This document shows positions 45,482 through 56,630 of a stretch of DNA of 64,000 nucleotides, one piece after another. The position numbers and the translations under genes are program-made. Under the pieces are notes generated by a model. It did no database searches. It had not been told where the DNA came from and was given only the letters and a program-made list of their open reading frames with translations. How positions within the stretch are numbered: the first letter of the stretch is position 1; the number at the start of each line of letters is the position of its first letter. Location: the NCBI GenBank assembly GCA_020091685.1, contig CM034604.1, positions 5,507,820 to 5,571,819 of the forward strand, written 5' to 3'. This stretch comes from Lutjanus erythropterus. Taxonomy: Eukaryota; Chordata; Actinopteri; Lutjaniformes; Lutjanidae.

Positions 45482-46979
45482 ACAAAATATTTTAGGGGAA
45501 ACATGACTGTAGATCAAGTCTTTCAGCGACCGCTTTGTGAATTCTCTTCATCTTGCAGCTCCGCCATTGCTGCGGCGGTACATTGTGTCCGTCACAATCA
45601 GCTGATCAGCTATGACACATCGTCTCAGACAGCAGCTCTCTTCATGAAGTAAAGGTTTGCGTATTTTGCATTCCGTTTTTTTCCTAAGTTGAAATTTGAC
45701 TCGACTGTCCGAGCTGAAATGCACAGGTTCTTCCCAGCTTCCTAGACACTGCTGCTAAAAGTAACGTCACAAAAAAAGTAAGTGTAAAAGTAGACAATTG
45801 TCAGCTTCTCATGTTGGCTGGCATTCTGTGTTCATACTGTAGGGACACACCACTGCAGCGATGGCAGCTTGTTAACTTCTAATACTTCGCAGGATTCGTC
45901 TATAGATGTTTAGTATAACCTGGGAGTGGAGCAGCTGACTAAAGAAATTAATCTTCACTGACAGCACTGCCCTCAGACGCTACAGTTACATAATTCAAGG
46001 TAAGTTCATACTGTCAAAACTATGGTGTATTTTCAGAAATAAGCATTATCAAAATGCTGGTGGTGTCAGGTCAAAGTTAAGAAACCAGCACCCAGAAATC
46101 ATTTGGAATCTGAGACCAAATCTGAGATTCATACCTGATACTTATTTTCATTTCTAAGATTATGATGTAAATGATGTAAACTTCAAATTTGAGGCAGACC
46201 AAAGTTTTTAGAGCCTCAGTAGCTGCACCATCCAGAGACATGACTCCTGCTGAGTCCACAAACACACTGCAGATGCATTTAGAAACACTAGATGGTGCTG
46301 CAGTAAAAAGAAGCTGAGGGATGTACTGGAACCTTACACAACCTGTCATTTGAATCCCGGATGACCTGGAAAAATTCTCTTGCACACATCCTGAGCTGGA
46401 TTAGAAGCATTATAAGTCTCTGGAATCCTGCACGCATTTGGACCTGATGCCAAATAACAGAGAACCACTGCATTGGCAATATCTTAACTTGTGGAATTTA
46501 GAGAACCATCAAAACACTTTGAAGGCACTTTTTAAGACTTGCAAATCCCCGGAGCGTCTTGCTGGGTAGCAGTGAGGGTCCACACAGTCCCTGGGCTCCT
46601 CTGTGTAAACACTACGCTCAGTTTTCCAGCCCACATCTCCTCATTAGAGCAGCAAATATCAGCAGGGGTTTGCAGTTTTGAAGTGCAAATATGTGAAACT
46701 TTAGGTAGTTCTTCTGTTCATCTACAAGAAAACAAGGTCTCCTGCAGCATGATAATGAAGAAAACAAAAAGCTAAGAATTCACTTTCTGTACAGCAACCA
46801 GGAGCCCTTTGATCCTTTCTATACACTATTCAGCAGTAAATATGATGTAGTGAATGAATCATATCACAATGATCAAAACTAAAAGTTAACTAGAGAAGCA
46901 ATTACTGAAGAAATTGTGGGTGTGAATGCAGCATGCTTGAAGCCAAACTGCAATGCTGCCTTGAATACAATAAAGTTTG
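45482..46979. other. Intergenic, nothing recognised
   Basis: The minus-strand 102-codon frame at 46077-46385 has no domain. An imperfect CTCF-like ACACTAGATGGTGC is at about 46285. No mobile element end is recognised. Confidence 0.35.
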
Positions 46980-47222
46980 AATGATTTGAATGTTTGTAGA
47001 AAGGCTGACGCCACTCTGAATGGCTGCCTTTATGATATGATGTTTGAATAATGTAAAATATTTGAATATTAGTTAAAAAGCTGAAGCCACACTGAGTAGC
47101 TCCCTTCTTAATGTAATGGTATTGGAATTATGTAAACTATTTGAATTTTTTGTTAAAAAGTTGACACTGATAGCTGCCTATTTGAATTACATAGAAAATT
47201 TGAATGTTTGTTTGAAAGCTGG
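46980..47222. repeat. Tandem repeat of about 60-80 bp, 3-4 units
   Basis: Units begin TTTGAATGTTTGTAGAAAGGCTGA (46985), ATTTGAATATTAGTTAAAAAGCTGA (47060), ATTTGAATTTTTTGTTAAAAAG (47139) and ATTTGAATGTTTGTTTGAAAGC (47199). Each of the first three is followed by a CCAC(T/A)CTGA(A/G)T(G/A)GCT-like block. Spacing is about 75, 79 and 60. Confidence 0.8.
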
Positions 47223-47820
47223 GAGAAATAAATCTGAAGGAAGAAAGAAGGAAATAATTTTACATGAAGCAGCAGCAAAATGTCCAAGTTGGACACAGAC
47301 AGACAGAGAGAGGCCGAGAGAGACAGACAGGCATGCAGAGCAACAGAGACAGACAGACAGACAGTCTTTTTAAACTGTTAATAATTTCAAATTTTGAGCT
47401 GCTTCAGGTGTAATTCTCTCTGTATGAGGTTTTGACAGCCAAAAAACAGCTTTAAGTCATTTCACCAATCAGAGTACAGGGCCAACCTCAGGTTGGTGTA
47501 ATTGGCCAATCGCCTGTGTGTAACTGCACACTGAAATACAGAAAGGACCAAAGGAAAGAATTTCACATGAAGTAGCTCAAGGTTTGAATTTATTAACAGT
47601 TAAAAAAGACTGCACTCTAAAATCTCAAAGTTGGACACAGAGAGACAGAGAAGGAGAGAGAGAGACAGACAGGCATGCAGAGGAACAGACAGAGACAGAT
47701 AGACAGTCTTTTTAAACTGTTAATAATTTCAAATTTTGAACTGCTTCAGGTGTAATTGTCTCTGTATGAGGTTTTAACTCAGGTTGGTGAAATTGACCAA
47801 TCACCTGTGCGTAACAGAAC
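47210..47820. repeat. Direct tandem duplication, 342-bp period
   Basis: AAGTTGGACACAGA at 47286 and 47628, and AGTCTTTTTAAACTGTTAAT at 47363 and 47705, keep an identical offset of 342. The match runs on to TATGAGGTTTT, after which the second copy has lost about 50 bp and then rejoins at CTCAGGTTGGTG. The GACAGACAGAGA simple repeat (47293-47362) is included. An inverted version of AGTCTTTTTAAACTG also lies at 47591-47611. Confidence 0.9.
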
Positions 47821-48093
47821 ATTCAAATTTGAATATTGACGATGACCTAACTGGTGGGTAACAGGAGATTTTATTTGGTTTGCCAAATTCATAAAAAGAC
47901 TATGGAAGAAATTTAGAAGTATCTTAATCGCATTCTTATAAATCAGTAGTCTAAAATGTTCTGTATTGTTTTGAGAGGACCATTATGAGAAGAAATAAAA
48001 CAAAATGTCCTGTTCACTCAGCCTCTTTGCATTTATTTCTCATTTATAAAGTATTTCATATGTAAATATGTTTGCAATACTGTGCACCAAGAT

Positions 48094-48389
48094 TAGGGCT
48101 GCAAAAAAGTTATTGCTGATCAATCTGTCCATTATATTCACAATTGATCAATCAGTTGTTGGTGAAAATTTGAGAAAAATATTGATCAGAGTTTCCCAAA
48201 GTCTTAGATGACATCCTCAAATGTCTCGTTTTGTCCACAGCTCAAATATATTCAGTTTAGTGTCAGAGAGGAGTAAAGAAACTAGAACATATTTCTTCTT
48301 TCTAACATTTCTTTAAAAATTACTCAAAGTGATTAAATGATTATGAAAATAGTTGGTGTTTAATCGTATAATTGATTGTTGCAGCTCTA
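48094..48389. mobile_element. hAT-type MITE (TAGAGCTGCAAC family)
   Basis: Left TAGGGCTGCAAAAAAG and right, read inwards, TAGAGCTGCAACAATC are inverted. The flanks ACCAAGAT and GTCAAGGT agree at 5 of 8 positions. The interior CTCGTTTTGTCCACAGCTCAAATA and AGTAAAGAAACTAGAA match the copy at 55478-55765. It sits about 590 bp upstream of the rpl7l1 start codon. Confidence 0.8.
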
Positions 48390-48397
48390 GTCAAGGT

Positions 48398-48839
48398 AAT
48401 ATAAGATCATGCAGAAATTGAAGTAGAAATGGTGAAGAACATTAATTTCAGCAAAATTAATCTCACCAAGATTAACTAATAAGGTCTATTGTGAAACACT
48501 GGTCTATCGAAATAACTCCATCTCCTGCAGTGTTCTCCTTTATCATTTCATGGTTTAGGCGAGAATAATCACTCTCGCGAGATTTTTCGTGGTTCTGTTC
48601 ACCACCGTCTTCCTGCCTGCAAGCACGGCCCAAGGGAGGGAGAAGAAAAGAGAGACCCCTACACTGTTTGCAGAACGAGTCGTAAACTGTGGTACTGGGT
48701 TGGTCATAAGTGGTACAACAACCATTTTTATATACTCGTGTTATTGTTTTGTTGATAAATAGTGAATGGATGAATAAAAAACGATTAATGAGTTTATTTG
48801 CCATGAGAATTATCTAAATACAGAAGACATTAAAATATA
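48398..48839. other. Upstream region of rpl7l1
   Basis: A moderately GC-rich patch (48565-48690) contains TCTCGCGAGA. No exon of another gene is recognised; the minus-strand 110-codon frame has no domain. Confidence 0.4.
48573..48582. promoter_or_regulatory. TCTCGCGAGA palindrome (BANP-type motif)
   Basis: A perfect TCTCGCGAGA palindrome lies about 400 bp upstream of the rpl7l1 start codon. In vertebrates this motif is a strong activating element of CpG-island promoters bound by BANP. It may drive rpl7l1 or a divergent minus-strand transcript. Ten exact bases containing two CpGs are unlikely by chance in this AT-rich DNA, but its use is inferred. Confidence 0.5.
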
Positions 48840-48979
48840 GAACCGCTAGATGGCAGTGTGCGCGTGCACTGCGTCCAGTCTGCAGCTTGCCGACAGCATA
48901 GCACGAGGCATATATATGTCTATGGCACGAGGAGCTGTGACATCATCTTCTAGCGACGGTCGAGCTGTCCGATTTCACC
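48840..48979 (+). promoter_or_regulatory. rpl7l1 proximal promoter and 5' leader
   Basis: This stretch lies immediately upstream of the rpl7l1 start codon. It contains a CTCF-like site (48843-48856), a TATATA stretch (48911-48916) and a CRE/ATF-like TGACATCA (48938-48945). It is richer in CpG than the DNA just upstream. If the TATA stretch works, transcription would start about 30 bases later, leaving a leader of only about 40 nt. The start site itself is not visible in sequence, so this is inference. Confidence 0.5.
48843..48856 (+). promoter_or_regulatory. CTCF-like binding motif at the rpl7l1 promoter
   Basis: CCGCTAGATGGCAG matches the vertebrate CTCF consensus CCASYAGRKGGCRS at 13 of 14 positions, with only A to G at position 3. 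It lies about 125 bp upstream of the start codon, a usual place for a CTCF site. No binding data are available to me. Confidence 0.5.
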
Positions 48980-51900
48980 ATGGCCGAAGCCGAGTAAGTA
49001 TTTGTTATTATATATATATCCAAGTTCATCCGTTCTTTATTTACCTGTAGTTGTATGGAGTCGACTAGTTTTACCAAATAGAAATGTTACTAATTCGGCC
49101 AAGACCTGTATTTAGAGAGTCGGTGGTTAGAAAAGGCAGTTTGTAGTGAGCTAAATTTCACATGGGGCACAAGTTTACAGTACACAGATAGCCACAACAT
49201 AGTTAGCGTAATGTTCCGTAAACATTTGTGATTATTCATGTGTAACTGAAATGACAGTTGTGTAAATAACAGCCTGTGTTTTGTTTGGATGATATTTTCA
49301 CATGACTACTAAGTTGGGCTATTAACTAGCAAGTAAATTAGCATCCGCAAACTGGAAAGCTGAAGCTGCATGTAGCTCTTTTTTTTGTGTGTGATCATAT
49401 GCTGTCTAGAAAGTCACATACGGTTCAAAACTGAACAGTAGCCACTGGATTATCGTTGCAAATGTTTCTCTAGAGCGTTTATGACTGTGTTTGTGTTTGT
49501 CCTTGTTATCAGGTCCAAAAAGGTGATCAAGTTAGTTCCTGAGTATCTCCTGAAAAAGAGGAAAGCGTATCAGGCTATTAAAGCCACACAAGCCAAGCTT
49601 GCACTGCTTGACAAGAGAAAGGTAAGAGATGAATGTGAATAATTTATTTGGTAACATATTCAGAAGTCAAATGCCAGTTGAATGATTACAGCTATACTTG
49701 TCAGACCAGGTTTGACTGTGTCTAAGTTCACAAATCACTTTCTGACATTTTTGGACCAAACAACTAATCGATTACTTGAAGAAATGATCAACAAATTAGT
49801 CAGTGAAAATGAGAGTAATGATGTGAAAATCACTATTGTGTCTATCATTGCAAATCATCTTACAATATCAGTCAAAATAATTGCAATAGTTAAACTCAAA
49901 ATTGCTCCGCCGTAATCCAGATGTTGGCTTGGTGTATAATTCTTTGTGTGTTTCTACATCGTTCCAGGTATCAAAAGGTAAACCATTAAAGTTCAAGCGT
50001 TTGGAAGACTTCTTGAAAGAGAGTCACAAGAGGCATCGAGATGAAGCTCGCATCCAGAGAGCTGAGCACAGACCCCCTGCCCCTCTGCCTCCTGCGAAAA
50101 ACAGACTAGCCTTCGCTGTCCGCATCAGAGAGTAAGTACTTTGACTCTGTTTCTTCTCCGCTATAAGCAGCTCACCCTCACTTGCACATGACAAACTAAG
50201 ACACTAAGATGTACTGCCCTATTCCTTAAAGGAGCTACGCTAATGACAGTACACTTCAGTTAAATCCAGTAAAACATAATAAGGCAGTTACAGTAATCCG
50301 CAGTACCGTGGTAATATGTTGCTTTGTCACAGCTGTCAGAAAAAAATCCATACCGTCACATCCCTGCTGTCATCCTACATTTTTTGTGTTCATAAACAGC
50401 AGTATGTATCATTTCAGACGCACTGCTCAGTGCATATCACATCACTTCCACCGAGCCTTCTTGCTAGTTGGAGACATGTAACCATGGTAACCTGCACCAA
50501 CAGTGAACCAATTTAAAAAATATATTTATTGCGTAAAGTGAAAACTGAGTTCTATTTAAAATAAAGTTATTGATGTAATGCCAGAGCTGCCTTGGTCGCT
50601 GCATTGCATTGTGGGATATTCCGGTGTAGTGTCCAATACATGCAATATTTCACTAGAAGTAGTATGCACATATTCATACTGTTATCATACCACATAGGAT
50701 ATTAGTAGGGAATTTCGGACACAGGCATTTTCATCAATTTGGTCTGAATGTTGAGAATTTGGGGGATTTAAATGTACACCTTATATTAGGGCTGCACAAG
50801 TAATGCCAACATTATCAAAATCACAATCTGGCCAGGAGCAATACAAAATCTTTTTTTTTTGATAAACAGATAATGCCTAAAAAGTGGTCAAAAAAACTTG
50901 TATGTATGATGTATGAAAACATGCGTGTTTTGTACTGACAACAACAAATGACACATATGACAATTTTAGTTTTTTCTTCTTCCCCACCAAAGAAAATGGA
51001 AGTGTTGATGCAAAAATGATCATTCACACTAATACTTGGAGATACTTATAAACTGGTCATTCTCTGACGACATCTATAGCAAGTCTCTAGCAACTCTAAT
51101 GCAAAGGAAAAGAATTAACTTTTGAAGTTCAGTTTTATATGTTTTAAAGCAGGATTAATAGTAACTGTTAAATGGCTGGATGTCATTACTTTGGACTGCA
51201 TTACTTTTTCCTTCATTAATTTTACTTGCAATGTCTTGCAAGGTGTTTTACTACTTCTTTGGATATTGATTTCCAGACTTCCCTCTAGGATTAAACTAAC
51301 TAACTATTAATTAAAAGGAAGCCAAATGAAATTGTTTGTTTTATGACTTAATCTGAATGAAGAACATCATCTTAAATATGCTCCTGCTGTATGTAGATCT
51401 AAAACTTGTTAAGGTCAAATCACTGAAAGTCTGTAATTGAAAGTACTTGCTTTATTACTTCAATGTCATGCCCACTGTGACAGACCTCATTTCATAAGAT
51501 GTAATGTTACGAGAGTTAGTAACATCAGATCTGATGTGTTAAAGTGAATGTAAACACAGTTGTGGTTTTGTATTTCTCTACGCCATCCCATCCCATTTTG
51601 CTAAACATGGATTCTCCTCTCCTGTTAGGATTAAAGGTGTCAGCCCCAAAGTGATGAAGGTCATTCAAATGTTGAGGCTGAGGAAGATCTTCAGTGGGGC
51701 CTTCGTCAAAATCAACAAGACCTCTGTAGCCATGATGAAGATGGTAGAGCCCTATGTGGCCTGGGGGTGAGTAACGGGTGACTGTTGAACTTTGATTAAA
51801 CCAGTTGTTTTTTTGTTTTGTTTTTTTGTTTGTTTTTTGCATATCATAAACGCTTGGTAACGCTCCCAACAGATTTCCCAACTTGAAGTCTGTCCGTGAG

Positions 51901-54571
51901 CTCATCCTGAAGAGAGGACAGGCCAGGGTCGGCAGGAGGAGAGTTCCCCTCACCGACAACACTTTCATTGAGCAACACATGGGTAGGTCTTTTTCACAGT
52001 TAGACTGAGCTAACAGAATGATAGCAGGAGACAGCGAGCCAGAGAGAGATGCATCATCGTTGACACACTTTGATTCTGCATCAGTCCACATCCTCCTCCT
52101 CGAACCCCCACAGAACAAATGGAGATGCAGTGGGATCTAATAAGTTTGACTTTAGGTAAAGTTAGTGCAGCTAGTAAGCTAGTGTTAGTTAGCCACACAT
52201 GCTAATGTTTGCAGCTTATGTTAGAGCAGATGAAGACAGTTTAATCCATTCACCAGATTTGTGCTCGTGTGTTTCACATTTATTAGTATCACTCTTCTCA
52301 GAGCCTCCTGCACACCTTCAACATGTATAGAAATGGAAAGCTTGACTGCTCAAATTACGTTTTTTACACTATGATTGGACAGTTGCTGTTTGGAGGTGGG
52401 GCTTAGCGAAGGGTCAATTATATTTCTTGTGGGGAAATTCAAAGCAAGTGCACATTCCAGTACTTGAAGGTGTTGGTACAAATGTTTAAAATACCAGAAC
52501 ATGGAATATCATCACACCGAGACATGAGAGTTAGAAAGTTGGAAAAAAATCTAATTTGATCGGAACATTTGTGGAGAACATGAAGATTTGTTTGTTTTCA
52601 CATGCCTTTCAATAAACCATTTAGATTTAAGCTAGTATCTGTGTTTAGAACTTACAGTTTGCACTTTGTTCTTGCATTTTATTACTAAAGAGGATGTACG
52701 TGTGTTACATCATTTATATAGTTGCTACTAGGGATGCTCCGATACCAGTTAGGGATGTGTGTGATTAGTGGGCTATACGATTAAACGTCGCCGCCAGAAA
52801 TGCTAGTCATTTAAACCTTTTATCAATATTTTGTTAATGTACAAAGCCACTTGTCTCTCAGCTGTTATACAGCTGCCTGCCTTTAGCCAGTGCTGCAGCT
52901 CCAGCAGAGAGCCGCTGCTCTCGCGCAACACAAATGCCCCATTGTCCTGGATGTTGCTGGGGACACAGTTGCTTAATTTACCCACAATTTAAGTGATTTT
53001 ATTATTTATTTTGTATTGAAGCAGTAAAGCCTGTCACAGGAAGTGACAGAAATATTTACATCCTGTTAGATCATGTGGTGACAAATGAGAATAGATGCAG
53101 AGATATGACAGAGACAGGCATTAAGTGTATAAGAGGAGCAGTTTATTTGACGAATAGAAAGCCAAAGACGACGACGACTTCCTTTTATACGAGGTTGCGC
53201 ATACACACACATCTGTGTATGTGTCCTTGATTGAGCCCAGATGTTTCCTCTACAGGTCATTCCTGAGAACTCCAGTCCCCAGATACTTAATTTTATTGGT
53301 TGGTGTTCCAAAGAATCATGTTGAGTCATAGACTATTACAGTCAGGCTTTGATCACTGACGAAGCTGAAGCAGAGAGAGGCCCCTACTGTTACATCATCT
53401 TTTTTATTATTTTTGTTAACCACTGAACCTTCATTGAACAACATAAGACTGACATATCTAGTTTAATATTACTGCTACACATAAAATTTGGAATTTCTGC
53501 AACACGTGGTGTTTGTTTGTAAAAACTAAAAGCCAATCGGAGCCTGTCAGCTCATCGACCAGGCGACAGCCAGGCCTTTAGCGGCTGGCTGTGAAAACTG
53601 CAGCCGCACTGATCTCGTGAAGTTATCATTGCCCACAAGTGCATGATGTAAGAGCAAGTCGGACACAAATGTAACCAGCATGTATTGTGCGTTGATCGCC
53701 ACTGATCGATTGTGCGTGAACCTGGCTCATCTTAAACAAGCCTATGGTCAGTGGGAAAATGTGATGGGACTTTGAAAAAAAGACTCCTTCCACTCCATAA
53801 CTATAAACAGCAGACAGCTGACAGGAAGTAACGGGAGAGAGATGTGGGAAACAACATGATGCTGTGATTACATGCTCAGTGACCCAAACCCTTAAGTCAC
53901 CAGGATGCCCAAAATATGGATTTGTATCAATCTGTAAATGAACTGTGAAAGCAGCATTCAGATTTGTTTGGCCCAGTGTGATTATTTACAGAAATTTCCT
54001 GGAAATTTGTATCAGTATTCAGTTCAAATTCAGGTTTTAAAAAAATGCTGGGAAATGACAATTTTCATATCACTGTTTGTAATCATAATTTCACACATTT
54101 GGAAGAATTAAATGTTTTCTTTTTTTGTATTTACACATGCACACTGCCAAAATCAACACCCTGCACACTAGAGTGAGCACACTGAAAGCTGAATTTAGCA
54201 ATGTTGGATCGTTTCCTTCCGTGTTTACTAACCACAGAATGGTTAGGCTGGTAAAAGCTAGTTATTTATACATGATTTCAGTTTCCATTGAAGGTATATG
54301 TGTCACACATGATTGCTCCATTTTCTGGTCTGGTTTACACTCTTCCTCCTCTTGTTACTCAGGCAAACACGGCATCATCTGTTTGGAGGACCTGATTCAC
54401 GAGATCTACTCTGTTGGCAAGGGCTTCCGGGCTGCCAACAACTTCCTGTTGCCGTTCAAGCTGTCAGTTGCTCGCCATGCTGCCAAGGATAAGGCCGGGC
54501 TCATGAAGGACCTGGGAAACCCCGGGTTCCGCGGTACAGACATTAACTCGATCATCAGACAACTGAACTGA
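48980..54571 (+). CDS. rpl7l1: Ribosomal protein L7-like 1 (six coding exons)
   Basis: Coding exons: 48980-48993, 49513-49621, 49968-50131, 51629-51766, 51873-51982 and 54363-54571. All junctions are GT/AG, with intron phases 2, 0, 2, 2 and 1. They join to 744 nt: 247 residues plus TGA. The start sits in a strong Kozak context (TTCACCATGG). Visible motifs are [18 protein letters not shown] (about residues 13-30, basic N-terminal L7 region), the L30/L7 core beginning near [17 protein letters not shown] (about 88), [19 protein letters not shown] (from 141), [17 protein letters not shown], and the C-terminal end SIIRQLN. These match RPL7L1 rather than canonical RPL7, as does the length (about 246-255 in vertebrates). 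RPL7L1 is a nucleolar L7/uL30 paralogue; the related yeast Rlp7 acts in pre-60S assembly and ITS2 processing, so the same role is inferred here. Reading frame and key motifs are intact. Confidence 0.96.
48994..49512 (+). other. rpl7l1 intron 1
   Basis: Begins GTAAGT and ends ATCAG; phase 2. I see no repeat, coding segment or snoRNA box pair in it. The first part is AT-rich with a TATATATATA run close to the donor. Confidence 0.85.
49622..49967 (+). other. rpl7l1 intron 2 with a MITE fragment
   Basis: Begins GTAAGA and ends TTCCAG; phase 0. Positions about 49755-49870 (ACTAATCGATTACTTG onward) resemble the internal part of the TAGAGCTGCAAC-type hAT MITE found at 48094 and 55478, without recognisable ends. 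The 77-aa open frame here is a chance reading of this fragment. Confidence 0.7.
50132..51628 (+). other. rpl7l1 intron 3
   Basis: Begins GTAAGT and ends CCTGTTAG; phase 2. One end of a TAGGGCTGCAC-type hAT MITE starts at 50787 and its other end is not recognised. The remainder is AT-rich with no coding signal; open frames in it are short and have no family resemblance. Confidence 0.8.
51983..54362 (+). other. rpl7l1 intron 5 (2.4 kb)
   Basis: Begins GTAGGT and ends TTACTCAG; phase 1. A TAGGGATGCTCCGATAC hAT-type terminus lies at 52729, with a second AGGGATGTGTG terminus 22 bases later, suggesting nested MITE ends. A run of CACACACA with flanking low-complexity sequence is near 53200. No other exon is supported. 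The plus-strand open frame from 54125 is intron sequence running into exon 6. Confidence 0.75.
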
Positions 54572-54911
54572 GGAGCAACACGTGGACGATGGACACTCAG
54601 CAGCAGCAGCTTCAAGGATGCTGTATTCCTTGAGGAGCAAATGCCAACGATGACAAAATATTAAATTCTTTTGTTTCTTTGGCAGAGAGGCTCATGGGTT
54701 CCACCCCGGGTCACACTCAGTATACATCTATCTGTACACCCACACTCTGGTTACACTTGAGGCGTCAGAAGAACCTGAAGTGGAGTCTCTTGCCTTATCC
54801 ATGTTTTTTGTTTTGCACTCATGTTTGAAAAATGATATCATGTACTGCCCTGAACCACAGACTGATGGAAGCAGCTGTGCTCTTTGGTGAACGTGTAACA
54901 ATATTTTGAAT

Positions 54912-54917
54912 AATAAA
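54912..54917 (+). terminator. rpl7l1 polyadenylation signal
   Basis: A canonical AATAAA lies 341 bases after the stop codon and is followed by a GT/T-rich stretch, as expected for cleavage around 54930-54940. A second A-rich AATAAA-like signal near 55175 could serve as a distal site. Confidence 0.75.
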
Positions 54918-55289
54918 TGTAAATTATCATCTGTTAAAGGGTGCTTAGTTGCTACACTTGTTATTCCTCATAGTTGTCAGAGGAATGGATCAATACTTTG
55001 TACATACATGACAGTAATTGAATAATTAGGTTGGGCTGTCCTGCATACAGGAGCCAACAGCCCAACATTTAACTACATTCACTAGTTTTCTGTGTGCGGA
55101 GGTTTAAAGTCTGAAAAATCTGTTTAATGCCGATTGATTGGTTGAGTTATGATTCACTGTTAATACATTTTTACAATAAAAAAAAATAAACGATTCACTA
55201 CCTTTTAGTGATTTGAACTCTGGAGTTAGTAATTTGATTAGCAGTGGTGAGCTTGCTGATTGCAAACACCTTGTTTCACCTTCATCTTC

Positions 55290-56160
55290 CTAGTGTGTAA
55301 GGGGCTGCGAAAAATGCGGAAGACCCTTTTTCAGGAGTGGTGTTTGGTTTGTCTGTCTGGGCTAGTGCAGAAATATGGCGGCCCCCATGAAAGAGGGCCC
55401 ATGTCCTCTATTGATGTAAAGCGCTCCTTCTAAAGTAACAAAAACACAACCATTTTTATTTTCAAGTGATTACACTCTAGAGCTCCAACTAATGATTATT
55501 TTCTGCCAATCATTTACTCAATTAATTAATAATTGAAAAATATTTCCTGAAGCCCATTCTGATGTCTTGTTTTGTCCAAAACCCAAATAGATTCAGTTTA
55601 CTGGCACAGAGGACTAAAGAAACTAGAAAGTATTCACATTTGAGAAATTGAAATAAAAGACAATTTAGACATTGTTTCTTTCTCAAATGGATTAATCGAT
55701 GATCAGAGTCACTGTCAATGTAATAGCTAACTAATTGATCAATCAACATAATTGTTGCAGCTCTATTATACCCAGAGAAATACACATACACACATATGTA
55801 TGAGCTGCACAATATGGGTTGAAAAAAAAAACTATTGCAATTATTTTGAGTGAAATTGCGATATGCAATATAAGTGGGAATGATCATTTCTGCATTAGAA
55901 GTTTAATTTTTCTGTGAAAAAAACTCTTAAAATCATGATGTGATATTTTTGGGGGATTTGTACCAAACATGTTGTCTCACATCTAGAGAACAAGATTTTT
56001 AGGTCTGGGCATCTTTACAACACTACAGTGTTTCCTTGGAATGCACACATTTTCCCTTTTTCATAAAATAGGGATCTGGTTCTGGGATTTGGATATTGCA
56101 CTGCCAGCCAGCTGTATTCTACAAATAGATCCCTTTAAATCTTACACACTGGACCTTTAA
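55290..56160 (-). mobile_element. TAAAGGTCC-type MITE, copy 2, with nested insertion
   Basis: Its end CACACTGGACCTTTA (56146-56160) and its internal sequence 55410-55475 match copy 1 (8358-8880) in inverted orientation. ATATGGCGGCCCCCATGAAAG (55373) is the family's GCCGCCAT region. A hAT MITE (55478-55765) interrupts it, and a GAGCTGCACAATATGGG segment at 55801 suggests one more inserted MITE. Boundaries at the far end are approximate. Confidence 0.6.
55478..55765. mobile_element. hAT-type MITE nested in the TAAAGGTCC MITE
   Basis: Left TAGAGCTCCAACTAATG and right, read inwards, TAGAGCTGCAACAATTATG are inverted. The flanks TTACACTC and TTATACCC agree at 6 of 8. The interior TTTTGTCCAAAACCCAAATA and ACTAAAGAAACTAGAA match the copy at 48094. 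Non-coding. Confidence 0.8.
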
Positions 56161-56205
56161 CAGCACAGCCTTAAATACATACATGTTCACTCCAGACATG
56201 AGAGG

Positions 56206-56252
56206 AATGTGTGTGTGTGTGTGTGTGTGTACATATATATATATATATATAT
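56206..56252. repeat. (GT)n(AT)n microsatellite
   Basis: About ten GT units followed by ACAT and about nine AT units; the open frame across it is an artefact. Confidence 0.95.
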
Positions 56253-56454
56253 GTATTTTTTTCTGGTAGGTTATATAGGAGAAATCATAAGTATTGGTTT
56301 ATTAATAATATTTATGACTAAGTGGTTCAATCAGTCAGTAAATATTTACGTTCACAGCTTCATTCTACCCCCTGTGGTGTTACACTGGCGTGACTATTAA
56401 TTCAATGAGACACATGAGTCACCAGCCAGAGGAGGGGGATGAGATGTAACAACC

Positions 56455-56630
56455 TATGCAGCTGCGCTCAAACGAATGCGCACTGGGACAAATGGAGGAC
56501 AGCGTCGTGAACACTTCGTCAATGTCACTGATGTGTTCCGTAAACGCGGAGTGAAGGTGTGTCAAGAGCCAGATGGATGTGTTGGAGGATGCTCCTGTTT
56601 GCCGTTTGCTTTCAACGCTGAGAGGAACAG
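56455..56630 (+). other. Candidate non-coding first exon A of a downstream gene
   Basis: A CpG-containing, unique-looking stretch ends at GAGGAACAG|GTAAGCAAC, a strong splice donor. It has one short open frame from ATG at 56493 (20 codons, ending TGA), so it would be a 5' untranslated exon. The gene it belongs to is not in the window. Start position is approximate. Confidence 0.35.

Noticed and set aside
48850..49050. 66-codon open frame overlapping the rpl7l1 start
   Set aside because: It is out of frame with rpl7l1, begins near or upstream of the likely transcription start, and reads into intron 1; no family resemblance.
49622..49967. Intronic C/D box snoRNA in rpl7l1 intron 2
   Set aside because: TGATG-like words occur but no matching D box (CTGA) with terminal stem at the right distance; the stretch fits a MITE fragment better.
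51525..52118. 197-codon minus-strand open frame
   Set aside because: It is antisense to rpl7l1 exons 4 and 5 and crosses an intron; the length results from the reverse of conserved coding sequence.
53042..53330. Additional rpl7l1 exon in intron 5
   Set aside because: The splice from exon 5 to exon 6 already gives a continuous conserved protein and no open segment here matches the family.
54406..54615. Minus-strand open frame over exon 6
   Set aside because: Antisense shadow of rpl7l1 exon 6.
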